NCBI GenBank assembly: GCA_019114265.1
Contig: DXFV01000007.1
Location: forward strand, 1-52,304
Reading direction: 5' to 3'
Length of the DNA: 52,304 bases
Origin: Anaerofilum faecale
Lineage (GTDB): Bacteria; Bacillota; Clostridia; Oscillospirales; Ruminococcaceae
Shown here piece after piece: positions 23,849 through 34,505 of the stretch (its first letter is position 1; the number at the start of each line of letters is the position of its first letter). The translations under genes were made by a program, and so were the position numbers. The notes below the pieces were generated by a model. It was not told where the DNA came from. It was given only the letters and a program-made list of their open reading frames with translations, and did no database searches.

Positions 23849-23930
23849 GCAATGCAATTATCTTTTGATTAGTGTACTTTATATAGCGCACAAAATATGC
23901 ATTGCATTTGTATTGCTTATTTGTTACAAT
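23849..23930. promoter_or_regulatory. AT-rich control region with inverted repeat and plus-strand promoter
   Basis: Arms GCAATGCA (23849-23856) and TGCATTGC (23898-23905) form an inverted repeat. Plus-strand promoter TTGCAT (23902-23907), 17 nt, TACAAT (23925-23930); its -35 overlaps the second arm. This suits control by the adjacent ribbon-helix-helix protein. Confidence 0.5.
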
Positions 23931-23949
23931 ATTGATCGAGGTGATTAGC

Positions 23950-24117
23950 ATGCAGGATTATAGACAAATGTATCAAATTATGCTCACAGCCACCGAACAG
24001 GCAATTGATATCCTCACAGCTGCGCAGATGGAATGCGAAGAGATTTATAATGGAAATTTGCCTCCTGAATTGGAACTGATCTTTCTTCCGGATGTACATC
24101 GAGACAACAACGATTAA
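23950..24117 (+). CDS. Small acidic protein of unknown function
   Basis: A 55-residue ORF, MQDYRQMYQIMLTATEQAID at the N-terminus, acidic and helical, ending in HRDNND. GAGGTGA lies 6 nt before the ATG, and there is a promoter and a terminator, so it is a complete gene. Its base composition is far more AT-rich than the neighbours, which suggests acquisition. It diverges from the ribbon-helix-helix gene. The pair has the size of a toxin-antitoxin module, but the sequence shows no recognised toxin fold, and I do not assign one. Confidence 0.65.
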   Translation: MQDYRQMYQIMLTATEQAIDILTAAQMECEEIYNGNLPPELELIFLPDVHRDNND

Positions 24118-24120
24118 ACA

Positions 24121-24160
24121 AAAAATGCTGCTGCACTTGTATCGTGCAGCAGCATTTTTT
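24121..24160. terminator. Bidirectional terminator
   Basis: AAAAATGCTGCTGCAC (24121-24136) and GTGCAGCAGCATTTTT (24144-24159). It sits between the small gene and the converging MATE gene. Confidence 0.9.
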
Positions 24161-25511
24161 ATCCGATCACGTTGGACTTTTCCCATTTTTTGCCCAAAAA
24201 GCGGATGGTGAAGAACAGCGCGCGCACCACCCAGTCGATCTCCATCGCCAGCCACACGCCGAACAGGCCCATCTGCATCCAGCTGCCCAGTATGTAGGAA
24301 AAGCCGATGCGGAAGATCCACATCGAGAACATCGACACCGTCATGGTGAAGCGTGCGTCGCCCGCCGCGCGCAGTGCGTTGGGGGTGGTGAAGGACAGCG
24401 GCCAGACCACCGCGCACATGATGCAGTAGACCGCCATCACCTCGAAGGCCATCCGGTTCGTCTCGGCGCCCACATGGTACATGCCGATCAGCGGCTCTGC
24501 CAGCAGCATCACCGCCAGATTGGTCAGCGTCATCACCGCGTAGGTCCAGCCCAGCAGCAGTTTGGTGTACCGCCGTGCCTGGGCGTGGTCGCGCGCGCCC
24601 ACACACTGGCCCACCACCGTCACCATGCCCAGGCCGATGGCCGCGCCCGGGATGTTGGAGATGGAACCGAGGTTGTTGCAGATGGCGTTGGCCGCGATGG
24701 CCGCCGTGCCGAACGACGAGATCAGCCCCGCCACCAGCAGCTTGCCCACCTGGAACATGCCGTTCTCCACGCCGTTGGGGATGCCCACCTTCAGGATGCT
24801 GCCCGCCAGTTTCCGGTCCAGATAGGGGCGCAGCAGGCCCTCCAGATAGACGGGGTTGTTCCGGTGATGCAGCAGCACCACCATCACCACCGCCGCCACC
24901 GCGCGGCTGACCAGCGTGGCGGTGCCCGCGCCGGCCGTGCCCCAGTGGAAGCCGTAGATCAGGATAGCGTTGCCGCCGATGTTGATGATATTGATGATGA
25001 AAGAGGTCATCATCGAGACCTTGCTGTTGCCCATACTGCGGAACAGCGCCGCCCCTGCGTTGTACACCGCGATGAACGGATACGACAGCGCCGACAGCCA
25101 GAAGTAGGTCATGGCGTTTTCCATCACGGCGGGCTCCACCCGGCCAAACACGAATTGCAGGATCCAGCGGTTGCCCACCAGCACCACCGCCCCGATGACG
25201 GTTGCCAGCAGCGCCGTGATCCAGATCAGCTGCCGCGCCGCCGCACAGGCGCTCTGCCGGTCGCGCCGGCCCAGGTACTGGCTCACCACCACCGCGCCGC
25301 CGGTGGCCAGCGCCGCGAACACCTGGATCAGCAAAACGTTCACCGAGTCCACCAGCGAGATGCCGGACACCGCCGCCTCGCCCACCCGTGACACCATCAT
25401 CGTATCGGCCATGCCCACCGTCACCGCCAGCAGCTGCTCCACCATCAGCGGAAGGATCAGCGCACACAGCGCGCGGGTGGAAAACAGCGGCTTTGCCTGC
25501 ACGCTCTCCAT
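24159..25511 (-). CDS. MATE family efflux transporter
   Basis: Multidrug/toxin antiporter of 450 residues with twelve hydrophobic segments. MATE marks are 'LPLMVEQLLAVTVGMADTMMVSRVG', 'GGAVVVSQYLGRRD' and the second half 'GIPNGVENGMFQVGKLLVAGLISSFG'. The ATG at 25511 is placed 10 nt from AGGAGG; the ATG at 25520 is too close to it. Substrate unknown. The next gene upstream is an MFS carrier on the same strand, 85 nt away. Confidence 0.92.
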   Translation of the reverse strand: MESVQAKPLFSTRALCALILPLMVEQLLAVTVGMADTMMVSRVGEAAVSGISLVDSVNVLLIQVFAALATGGAVVVSQYLGRRDRQSACAAARQLIWITALLATVIGAVVLVGNRWILQFVFGRVEPAVMENAMTYFWLSALSYPFIAVYNAGAALFRSMGNSKVSMMTSFIINIINIGGNAILIYGFHWGTAGAGTATLVSRAVAAVVMVVLLHHRNNPVYLEGLLRPYLDRKLAGSILKVGIPNGVENGMFQVGKLLVAGLISSFGTAAIAANAICNNLGSISNIPGAAIGLGMVTVVGQCVGARDHAQARRYTKLLLGWTYAVMTLTNLAVMLLAEPLIGMYHVGAETNRMAFEVMAVYCIMCAVVWPLSFTTPNALRAAGDARFTMTVSMFSMWIFRIGFSYILGSWMQMGLFGVWLAMEIDWVVRALFFTIRFLGKKWEKSNVIG

Positions 25512-25595
25512 ACGATTCATTCCTCCTGTTCAGAAATAACCATTTTGTTATCATACTCCTTTCTTCCGCAAAGTGCAAGGGCAGCCGCTGCCGCT

Positions 25596-26756
25596 TTATT
25601 TTCGGGGCGGTTTGTCGGGCAGGCGACGCAGGCAGAGCGCTCCCGCCAGCGGGGCGGCGCAGGCGGCGGCGTGGCGGATCAGGTCGCCGCCGCCCAGTGC
25701 GTCCACCGCCAGCGGGAAGGCCACGCTGCCCGCCGACGTCCCCAGCGCCGCCAGGCCGTAGTTCACCCCTGCCCAGCGCGGCCCGAACAGATCGGTGACA
25801 AAGCTGGGCAGCAGCGCCGCCTGCCCGGAATAGCAGAAGCACAGCCCGGCGTATCCCACCAGGAACCACCACCCCTGCATCCACCAGAAGCCCGCCGCCA
25901 GCGCGGCCAGCACGCACAAAAGGCCGATCTGCACCCGCTTGCGGCCCAGACGGTCCCCCGCCGCGGGGGCTGCCAGACGCCCGGCCGCATTCGCCGCCGC
26001 CCCCAGCGCCACCGTCCATCCCGCTCCCGCCTCGGCGCCGTGGCTCTGTGCCATCTCGACGATGCGCGGGCTGAACAGCAGCACCGCCGGGGCCGCCAGC
26101 GCGCCGGCCAGCGCCAGCAGGCGCCAGCTTTTGCTTTTCAGCACCTGCACAGGGGTCATCCCCTCCGACGGGCGGACGGGCGCGTCGGGCGGGAGGGAGA
26201 GCAGCAGGCTCCCCCCGCCGCACACCACCGCCGCCAGTACGGCCAGCGTCCAGAAGCTGCCGCGCAGCCCCCACATGCCGCCCGCCGTGCGGTGCACCAG
26301 CGTGATGGCCAGCCCCGACAGGCCGAATCCCACCCCCGGCACGCCGGTGGCCAGCCCCCGCTTTTCGGGGTACCAGCGCTGAGCGCAGGTCATGACGGCG
26401 GGGTACAAAAAGGCACAGCCGACCCCGGCCGGGATGCAGAACCCGGCGTAAAAGGCGGCGGTCCACCCGGCGGGCAGCAGCGCCGCCGCCGCAAAGCCGG
26501 CGGCCAGCAGCCCGCTGCCCGTCAGCGCGCACAGGCGCGGCCCGGCTTTGTCCTGCAGCCATCCGCCCGCCACGCTGCCCACCCCGAACGCCGCCACCGT
26601 CAGGTTCAGCACCAGCGCGCTCTGTTCGGGAGAAAATCCGTATTCCTCACAGGCCGCTTTGCGGAAGATCCCCCAGGCCGACGGCACCCCCGAAAACAGC
26701 ATCATCACCGCCCCTGCGGCCAGCACGACCCATCCGCGCTGCAAAAAACGCCCCAC
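25596..26756 (-). CDS. MFS transporter, oxalate/formate antiporter-like
   Basis: Major facilitator of 386 residues with twelve predicted helices. 'FSGVPSAWGIFRKAACEEYGFSPEQSAL' at the N-terminus resembles the OFA (oxalate-formate antiporter) branch, and 'GDRLGRKRVQIG' is the conserved loop between helices of the second half. The substrate is probably an organic anion, by family only. The start is GTG at 26756, with the ribosome site GGGGGG in front. Start codon and ribosome site lie inside the aspS terminator hairpin, which could limit expression from read-through RNA. Confidence 0.85.
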   Translation of the reverse strand: MGRFLQRGWVVLAAGAVMMLFSGVPSAWGIFRKAACEEYGFSPEQSALVLNLTVAAFGVGSVAGGWLQDKAGPRLCALTGSGLLAAGFAAAALLPAGWTAAFYAGFCIPAGVGCAFLYPAVMTCAQRWYPEKRGLATGVPGVGFGLSGLAITLVHRTAGGMWGLRGSFWTLAVLAAVVCGGGSLLLSLPPDAPVRPSEGMTPVQVLKSKSWRLLALAGALAAPAVLLFSPRIVEMAQSHGAEAGAGWTVALGAAANAAGRLAAPAAGDRLGRKRVQIGLLCVLAALAAGFWWMQGWWFLVGYAGLCFCYSGQAALLPSFVTDLFGPRWAGVNYGLAALGTSAGSVAFPLAVDALGGGDLIRHAAACAAPLAGALCLRRLPDKPPRK

Positions 26757-26798
26757 GGCGCATCCCCCCTTTGAGGAGAGTGTGGCGCCGTGGGGCGT
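26748..26798 (-). terminator. aspS terminator overlapping the MFS start codon
   Basis: On the minus strand ACGCCCCACGGCGC (26798-26785) pairs with GCGCCGTGGGGCGT (26761-26748), followed by TTTTT. The 3' arm contains the GTG start of the MFS gene (26756-26754) and the 23-nt loop contains its ribosome site. Confidence 0.8.
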
Positions 26799-26811
26799 TG
26801 CTTATACAGCT

Positions 26812-28593
<1,782 letters not shown>

Positions 28594-28676
28594 AAGGGAG
28601 TTCCTCCTTGCAATAGTCTTTGTTTATTATAGCACATCCGTTTCCACAAACAAGAGGTCGAGAGAAAAATAAAGCG

Positions 28677-28705
28677 TTGTACACCCGCGCCGCCGGTGCT
28701 ATGAT
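28677..28705 (+). promoter_or_regulatory. Promoter of the sulfatase gene
   Basis: TTGTAC (28677-28682), 17 nt, TATGAT (28700-28705); the start codon follows at 28735 after AAGGAGG. Confidence 0.6.
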
Positions 28706-28734
28706 AGGGGCATACCCAGCAAGGAGGCTTTTGT

Positions 28735-30192
28735 ATGGCAAAAAGACCCAATATCCTGTTCATTCTGGCCGACGATCAGGGTGCCTGGTCGCTTGGCTGC
28801 GCTGGAAACTGCGAGATCCTCACTCCCAACCTCGACGCGCTGGCCGCCGGCGGTATGCGGCTGGAAAACTGCTTCTGTGCCTCGCCGGTTTGTTCACCGG
28901 CGCGGGCGTCCATCCTCACCGGCATGATGCCCAGCGGCCACGGCGTGCTGGACTGGATCCGCAGCGGCAGTGTGGACTCCTCTCTTGCGCAGGGCGAACT
29001 GGCCGAGCGGTATATCGACGAGGACAAGCCCATCCGCTATCTGGACGGGCTGCACACCTGGCCCGAGGTGCTGGCCGCGAACGGCTACACCTGCGCGCTG
29101 TGCGGCAAATGGCACTTAGGCGACAGCCTGCACCCCGCGCCCGGCTTTTCCCACTGGTACACCATCGGTCTGGGCGGATGCCCCTACTATTCGCCCGACA
29201 TTGTGGAGAACGGAGCGGTGCATCTGGAACACCGGTACATCACCGATCTCATCACCGAACAGGCGGTGCAGCAGCTGGAGCAGCTGGCGGCGGGAGAGCA
29301 GCCGTTTTACCTGAGCGTGCACTACACCGCGCCGCACAGTCCGTGGGATGCGGCCAGCCACCCGCAGGAGGTGCGCGAGCTCTACCGGGACTGCGCCTTT
29401 GAAAGCACCCCCGACCTGCCGGTGCATCCCAACCAGACCACCAGCTCGCCGGTGGGGGACACGCCGGAAAAACGCCGCGAATACCTGACGGGATACTACG
29501 CCGCCATCACCGCGATGGACGCGGGCATCGGGCGCATCCTGCATGCGCTGGAAGAGGCGGGCGAGGCGGACAACACGCTGGTGGTATTCACCGCCGACAA
29601 CGGCGTCTGCATGGGACACCACGGCGTGTGGGGAAAGGGCAACGCCACCTTCCCGCAGAACATGTACGAGCAGAGCGTGAAGATCCCCTGCATCCTGCGC
29701 GGACCGGGCGTGCCCGCGGGAGTGACGGCAGAGGGACTGTACAGCCACTGCGACCTCTACCCCACCCTGCTGGAATACGCCGGAATCTGCGATGCACCGC
29801 AGAATCCCGGCATGGCGGGGCGCAGCTTTGCCGCGCTTTTGCAGGGCGAAGGCGAGGACGAAACCCGCGACCATGTGCTGATCTTTGAGGAATACGGCGC
29901 GGTGCGGATGGTGCGCGCAAAGGAATACAAATATGTGCACCGGTATCCGTTCGGGCCGTGTGAGCTGTACCATCTGCCCAGCGACCCGGACGAGCAGCAC
30001 AACCTCATCGACGACCCTTCCTGTGCCGACATTGTGACCAAGATGCAGCGGCAGCTGTACGAAGGCTTTGCGGCGGCAACGGTGGGGTGCAAAGACGGTT
30101 TACTGTATCCGGTCAGCGGCAAGGGACAGCGTCGCAAGCTGGACGGCAGCCCGGCCGGCACCTTCTGGACCGATCCCGGACTGCGGAAATAA
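28735..30192 (+). CDS. Sulfatase (S1 family, Cys-type)
   Basis: Alkaline-phosphatase-superfamily sulfatase, 485 residues. Metal-binding 'LFILADDQG' (D13, D14) opens the protein, and C53-S-P-A-R57 is the maturation motif whose cysteine becomes formylglycine. 'VFTADNGVCMGHHGVWGKG' is the second metal site. There is no signal peptide, so it should act in the cytosol or be exported otherwise. Under anaerobic conditions the cysteine needs a radical SAM maturase (anSME), which is not in the window. Candidate substrates are host glycans such as mucin or glycosaminoglycan sulfates; this is inference. Monocistronic. Confidence 0.92.
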   Translation: MAKRPNILFILADDQGAWSLGCAGNCEILTPNLDALAAGGMRLENCFCASPVCSPARASILTGMMPSGHGVLDWIRSGSVDSSLAQGELAERYIDEDKPIRYLDGLHTWPEVLAANGYTCALCGKWHLGDSLHPAPGFSHWYTIGLGGCPYYSPDIVENGAVHLEHRYITDLITEQAVQQLEQLAAGEQPFYLSVHYTAPHSPWDAASHPQEVRELYRDCAFESTPDLPVHPNQTTSSPVGDTPEKRREYLTGYYAAITAMDAGIGRILHALEEAGEADNTLVVFTADNGVCMGHHGVWGKGNATFPQNMYEQSVKIPCILRGPGVPAGVTAEGLYSHCDLYPTLLEYAGICDAPQNPGMAGRSFAALLQGEGEDETRDHVLIFEEYGAVRMVRAKEYKYVHRYPFGPCELYHLPSDPDEQHNLIDDPSCADIVTKMQRQLYEGFAAATVGCKDGLLYPVSGKGQRRKLDGSPAGTFWTDPGLRK

Positions 30193-30208
30193 CCGCGGCG
30201 GCAGACCA

Positions 30209-30255
30209 AAAACAGCACATCCTCTCCGAGCAGACGGGCGGGGATGTGCTGTTTT
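30209..30255. terminator. Bidirectional terminator between sulfatase and recG
   Basis: AAAACAGCACATCC (30209-30222) and GGATGTGCTGTTTT (30242-30255). Confidence 0.85.
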
Positions 30256-32285
30256 CAGTTCATGGCGGCGCCGTCCTCAAACAGGCGCTGCACCTGGGCG
30301 GCCAGCAGCGGCACGCCGTCCAGGCGGGGGTCGGCGGCCAGCAGGGCGGCGGCTTCCTGCTGGGCCGCGTGCAGGGCGCGGGTGTCGGTCATCAGGTCGG
30401 CGATCTTGAGCGCGGGCAGGCCGTGCTGCCGGCGGCCGAAGAAGTCTCCGGGGCCGCGGTGGTCGAGATCGTAGCGCGCGATGGCGAAGCCGTCGGTGGT
30501 GCCGCACAGGAAGTGCAGCCGCTCCCGCACCGCCTCGCCCGGATGGTCGCTGACAAGGAAACACCAGCTCTCTCCCCCGCCCCGCCCCACGCGGCCGCGC
30601 AGCTGGTGCAGGGCGGACAGGCCGTACCGCTCGGCGTTCTCGATCACCATCACACTGGCGTTGGGCACGTCCACCCCCACCTCGATCACGGTGGTGGACA
30701 CGAGGGCGTCCAGCTTTCCGGCGGCAAATTCCTCCATCACAGCGGCCTTTTCTTTGGGTTTGAGCCGCCCGTGCATCAGTCCCACCCGGCGGGTGGGCAG
30801 CAGCGGGCGCACCGTGTGCTCCAGATAGTCGGCCGCGGCCTGCATCTGGGCGGCGGCGCCCTGGCCCTCCTCGATCAGCGGGCAGACGAAGTAGACCTGC
30901 CGTCCCTTTGCGATCTGGCCGTCCAGAAAGCCGAACATGTCCGCCCGCTTTTTGCCGGTGATGGCGAAGGTCTTGACGGGAGTGCGCCCCGGGGGAAGCT
31001 CGTCCAGCACCGAGATGTCCAGCTCGCCGTACACCAGCAGCGCCAGCGTGCGGGGGATGGGGGTGGCGCTCATCACCAGCAGGTGGGGGGCTTTTGCCTT
31101 GGCGGCCAGCAGCTGGCGCTGGCGCACGCCGAACCGGTGCTGCTCGTCGGTGACGGCAAGGCCCAGCGCCGCGAACTCCACCCCCGCCGACAGCACTGCG
31201 TGGGTGCCCACCACCAGCCCGGCTTCCCCCGCGGCAATGGCGGCCAGCGTCTCCCGCTTTGCCGCCGCCCGCATGCCGCCGGTGAGCAGCGCCACCCGCA
31301 CCCCGAACGGGGCCAGCAGGCGCTGCATCGTCTCGGCGTGCTGGCGCGCCAGGATCTCGGTGGGGGCCATCAGGGCGCTCTGCCATCCGGCGCGGCCGGC
31401 CGCGTAGATCGCCGCCGCCGCCACCAGCGTTTTGCCGCTGCCCACGTCGCCCTGCAAAAGGCGGTTCATGGGGGCGGGGCCTGCGAGGTCCTGCAGGATC
31501 TCGGCCGACGCGCGCCTCTGCGCCCCGGTGGGGGAAAACGGGAGCGAGGCAAAAAACGGCCCGAGATCGACCGGCGGGATGCAGGGGGCGTCCTGCCGCC
31601 GCCCGCGGCTGCGCAGCAGCGACAGGCCCAGCTGCAGGGTGAGCAGCTCCTCGAAGATCAGCCGCCGCCGTCCGGCCTGCACCTCGCGCATATCCTGCGG
31701 ACGGTGCACCATCCGCAGGGCGGACGCCTTGTCGGGCAGGCGGTATTTCCGGCGCATCTCTTCGGGCAGCGGGTCGGGGATGGCGTCCAGCCCCTCCAGC
31801 GCCGCCGCCACACAGCGGGCGATATAGGGGGTCTGGATGCCCTCGGTCTGGGGGTAGACGGGGGTCATCGGCGCGCCGCCCACCGCCGGCTGCACCGCCG
31901 GGGCGATCATCTGCCGCTTGCCCATGCCGCCGCCCACCCGGCCGTAGAACAGATACTCTTTGCCGATCTCCAGCTTTTCGGCGGTGTAGGGGTTGTTGAA
32001 CCAGGTGAGTTCCAGCATGGCGGTCTCGTCGCCGGCCAGCACTTTGGTCAGCTTACGGCCGCCGCTGACCCTTCGCTCCGGCTGTTTGGAATAGACCTCC
32101 GCCCGCACCACACAGCTGCCCTCCCACGGCGCCGACGCCACCGGCCAGGGGCGCGAATAGTCCACATAGTCGCGCGGGTAGAGCTGCAGCAGCTGCCCGA
32201 CGGTGGACACGCCCAGCTTTTCAAATTTTTCGGCGCGCTTCTCCCCCACGCCCTTCAGATAGCGGATCGAATCGTCCCACTGCAT
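30255..32285 (-). CDS. recG: ATP-dependent DNA helicase RecG
   Basis: Branch-migration helicase of 676 residues acting on stalled forks and Holliday junctions. It has an N-terminal wedge/OB domain ('KGVGEKRAEKFEKLGV', 'YPRDYVDYSRP'), Walker A in 'LLQGDVGSGKTLVAAAA', a DEQH box in 'VTDEQHRFGVRQR', and the C-terminal TRG motif region 'HRGPGDFFGRRQHGLPALKIADL'. The start ATG 32285 fits the family N-terminus. It is last in the asp23-fakA-recG cluster, but a terminator lies between fakA and recG, so recG may be partly uncoupled. Confidence 0.96.
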   Translation of the reverse strand: MQWDDSIRYLKGVGEKRAEKFEKLGVSTVGQLLQLYPRDYVDYSRPWPVASAPWEGSCVVRAEVYSKQPERRVSGGRKLTKVLAGDETAMLELTWFNNPYTAEKLEIGKEYLFYGRVGGGMGKRQMIAPAVQPAVGGAPMTPVYPQTEGIQTPYIARCVAAALEGLDAIPDPLPEEMRRKYRLPDKASALRMVHRPQDMREVQAGRRRLIFEELLTLQLGLSLLRSRGRRQDAPCIPPVDLGPFFASLPFSPTGAQRRASAEILQDLAGPAPMNRLLQGDVGSGKTLVAAAAIYAAGRAGWQSALMAPTEILARQHAETMQRLLAPFGVRVALLTGGMRAAAKRETLAAIAAGEAGLVVGTHAVLSAGVEFAALGLAVTDEQHRFGVRQRQLLAAKAKAPHLLVMSATPIPRTLALLVYGELDISVLDELPPGRTPVKTFAITGKKRADMFGFLDGQIAKGRQVYFVCPLIEEGQGAAAQMQAAADYLEHTVRPLLPTRRVGLMHGRLKPKEKAAVMEEFAAGKLDALVSTTVIEVGVDVPNASVMVIENAERYGLSALHQLRGRVGRGGGESWCFLVSDHPGEAVRERLHFLCGTTDGFAIARYDLDHRGPGDFFGRRQHGLPALKIADLMTDTRALHAAQQEAAALLAADPRLDGVPLLAAQVQRLFEDGAAMN

Positions 32286-32310
32286 TGCCTGGCCCCCTTT
32301 TCGACGGATG

Positions 32311-32345
32311 AAAAGGCCGCCCACGGCCATCGGCCGCGGGCGGCC
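32311..32345. terminator. GC-rich hairpin between fakA and recG
   Basis: GGCCGCCC (32315-32322) and GGGCGGCC (32338-32345) with an inner GGCC/GGCC stem, TTTT on the minus strand and TTTTTT on the plus side. Confidence 0.65.
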
Positions 32346-32372
32346 CCGCTCTTTTTTCTGCTGCGGCGGAAC

Positions 32373-34061
32373 TTATTCCACGCTGATGATATAATAGTAG
32401 ACCGGCTGGCCGCCGTTCAGGCAGCTCACCTCGATGCCCGAGGGGATCTTGGCCTGCACCATCTCGGCGGTGCACTGGGCGTCCTCCTCGTTCACATCGC
32501 AGCCCGAGATGATGGTGACGAAGCTGGTGTCCTTCTTGCACATGCTGCGGGCCAGGCGGTAGGTGGTCTTGGTGATGTCGGTGCCGGTGGCCACCAGCTT
32601 GCCGTTCTCCAGCGCCAGGATCTCGCCCTGCTTGATCTTGCGGCCGTCGAAGTCGCTGTTGCGGGCGGCAAAGGTGATCAGGCCGGTGCTCACGCGCTCG
32701 GCGGCCTGCATCATGTTGATGGTGTTGGTGTCGACGGTGGCGTCGGGATCGAAGTTCAGCATGGCGGTGATGCCCTGCGGGATGGTGCGGGTGGGCAGCA
32801 CGACGATGCGGCGGTCGGCGATCTTCTGGGCCATCTCGGCGGCCATGATGATGTTCTTGTTGTTGGGCAGCACGAACACCGTCTGGGCCGGCACGCTCTG
32901 CACCGCGCTGACGATGTCCTCGGTGGCGGGGTTCATGGTCTGCCCGCCGCTGACCACCGCGTCGGCGCCCAGGTCGCGGAAGATGTCCTTCAGGCCCTCG
33001 CCGGCGGCCACGGCCACAAAGCCGAAGGCGCGCTCGGGATCGACGGCGGCATAGGGGAACTCGCCCGCGGGGGCGCTCTCGGCCTCAGCCTGCTTTTTCA
33101 GGCCCTTGCCCTGCTTCTGGCGGGCCAGGAACTGCTCGTGCATGTTCTCGATCTTGAAGCTGGTGAGATAGCCGTACTGCAGCGCATGGCTGATGATCTG
33201 GCCGGGGTCGGCGGTGTGGACGTGGCAGTTGATGACCTCGTCGTCCTCGATCACCACCACGCTGTCGCCGTTGGATTCCAGGAAGGCGCGCAGCTTCTCG
33301 GTGCTGGCGTTCTCGTTTTTATTCACGAGGAACTGAGTGCAGTAGCCGTTCTTGATGTCCTCCACCTTCATCAGGTCGTCGCTGTAGACGCCCTTGCCGG
33401 CGGCTTCGCTGGACAGCTTGGTCCGGGAGGCGGCGGCCTCCTCGCTGTGCACCATCACGCCCTCTTTGAACACCTTGCCCATGCCCTCGAAGATCACCAG
33501 CAGGCCCTGGCCGCCGGCGTCCACCACGCCGGCCTTTTTCAGCACCGGCAGCTGGTTGGGGGTGTTGTCCAGCGCGCGCTGGGAGCTGGCCAGCACCAGG
33601 TCCCACAGCTCCACCACGTCGGCGATGCCGCTGCGGGCGGCGTCCTCGCTGGCCACGCGGGCCACCGTCAGCATGGTGCCCTCGGTGGGCTTCATGACGG
33701 CCTTGTAGGCAGCCTGCACGCCCTTTTCCAGCGCGGCCACGAGGTCGGCGGCGTCGGCCTCTTTTTTGCCGGCCAGCGCCTTGGAGAAGCCGCGGAACAG
33801 AAGGCTCGTGATGACGCCCGAATTCCCGCGCGCGCCGCGCAGCATGGCGGAGGCGGCACAGTGGGCGGCATCCCCCACCGACACGTCGTCGGGCAGGGCG
33901 TTCAGCTCGGCCACCGCCGCGCCGATGGTCATGCTCATGTTGGTGCCGGTGTCGCCGTCGGGGACCGGGAACACGTTCAGCTCGTCCACACGGGCACGCT
34001 GGTTTGCGATGTTGTTGGCGCCGGAAATGATTGCGTCGCGCAGAGTTTTACCATTGATCAT
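32373..34061 (-). CDS. fakA: Fatty acid kinase subunit FakA (DAK2 domain protein, YloV)
   Basis: 562 residues. FakA phosphorylates fatty acids held by a FakB (DegV-type) partner, feeding acyl-phosphate to phospholipid synthesis. The N-terminal DhaL-like kinase domain (about 1-200) has 'NVFPVPDGDTGTNMSMT', whose aspartates bind Mg-ADP. The middle domain (about 235-320) and the C-terminal domain with 'EDIVSAVQSVPAQTVFVLPNNKNI' follow. The asp23-like gene is just upstream, the standard Firmicute pairing. No fakB is in the window. A free-standing middle-domain copy is at 8161-8409. Confidence 0.93.
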   Translation of the reverse strand: MINGKTLRDAIISGANNIANQRARVDELNVFPVPDGDTGTNMSMTIGAAVAELNALPDDVSVGDAAHCAASAMLRGARGNSGVITSLLFRGFSKALAGKKEADAADLVAALEKGVQAAYKAVMKPTEGTMLTVARVASEDAARSGIADVVELWDLVLASSQRALDNTPNQLPVLKKAGVVDAGGQGLLVIFEGMGKVFKEGVMVHSEEAAASRTKLSSEAAGKGVYSDDLMKVEDIKNGYCTQFLVNKNENASTEKLRAFLESNGDSVVVIEDDEVINCHVHTADPGQIISHALQYGYLTSFKIENMHEQFLARQKQGKGLKKQAEAESAPAGEFPYAAVDPERAFGFVAVAAGEGLKDIFRDLGADAVVSGGQTMNPATEDIVSAVQSVPAQTVFVLPNNKNIIMAAEMAQKIADRRIVVLPTRTIPQGITAMLNFDPDATVDTNTINMMQAAERVSTGLITFAARNSDFDGRKIKQGEILALENGKLVATGTDITKTTYRLARSMCKKDTSFVTIISGCDVNEEDAQCTAEMVQAKIPSGIEVSCLNGGQPVYYYIISVE

Positions 34062-34118
34062 CAGTCGTTCACCTCAAGATTATAGTCATGGAAATGCGGC
34101 CGGACGGATACCGGCGTG

Positions 34119-34469
34119 TTATTCGGTCAGGATGTCGTCCACGGCCACATCGATCCGGGCCACCGACAGGCCGGTGGCGTTTTCCACCACATACTTGACC
34201 TTGTGGGTGATGCTCTTGACGATAGCCGCAATGTTCAGGCCATAGGCCACCTTGATGTGCAGCGAGATCACCAGCCGGCCGTCCTGGGTGGTGACGCGCA
34301 CGCCCTTTTCGGGGCAGGCGCCCAGCACCTTGCTCCGGATGCTCTCGGCGGCGCTGCTGGGGGCCATGGCGGCCACACCATAGCAGCTCTGGGCTGCGGC
34401 ATTCACAAGGCAGGCAAAGTAATCGTTGGTCATGCTGACGGTTCCGTAGGGATTGTGAAACTTAATCAA
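34119..34469 (-). CDS. Asp23/Gls24 family envelope stress protein
   Basis: A 116-residue Asp23/Gls24-fold protein, counterpart of Bacillus YloU. Recognisable is the tail 'VARIDVAVDDILTE' and the core 'YGVAAM...VRVTTQDGRLVISLHIKVAYGLNIAAIVKSI'. Family members associate with the membrane and respond to envelope stress. The start is TTG (34469) with AAGGAG 9 nt upstream. It sits 57 nt upstream of fakA, as in most Firmicutes. Confidence 0.92.
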   Translation of the reverse strand: MIKFHNPYGTVSMTNDYFACLVNAAAQSCYGVAAMAPSSAAESIRSKVLGACPEKGVRVTTQDGRLVISLHIKVAYGLNIAAIVKSITHKVKYVVENATGLSVARIDVAVDDILTE

Positions 34470-34505
34470 ATCGATCCTCTCCTTACAGTTTGATACCGCG
34501 GCCGG

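Noticed and set aside
23661..24117. Annotating the small divergent pair as a toxin-antitoxin system
   Set aside because: The partner of the RHH protein has no recognisable toxin motif, and the genes are divergent, not an operon.
30087..34085. A 1332-codon plus-strand open frame
   Set aside because: It runs antisense to recG and fakA, is His/Gly/Ala-rich and crosses several genes and terminators.
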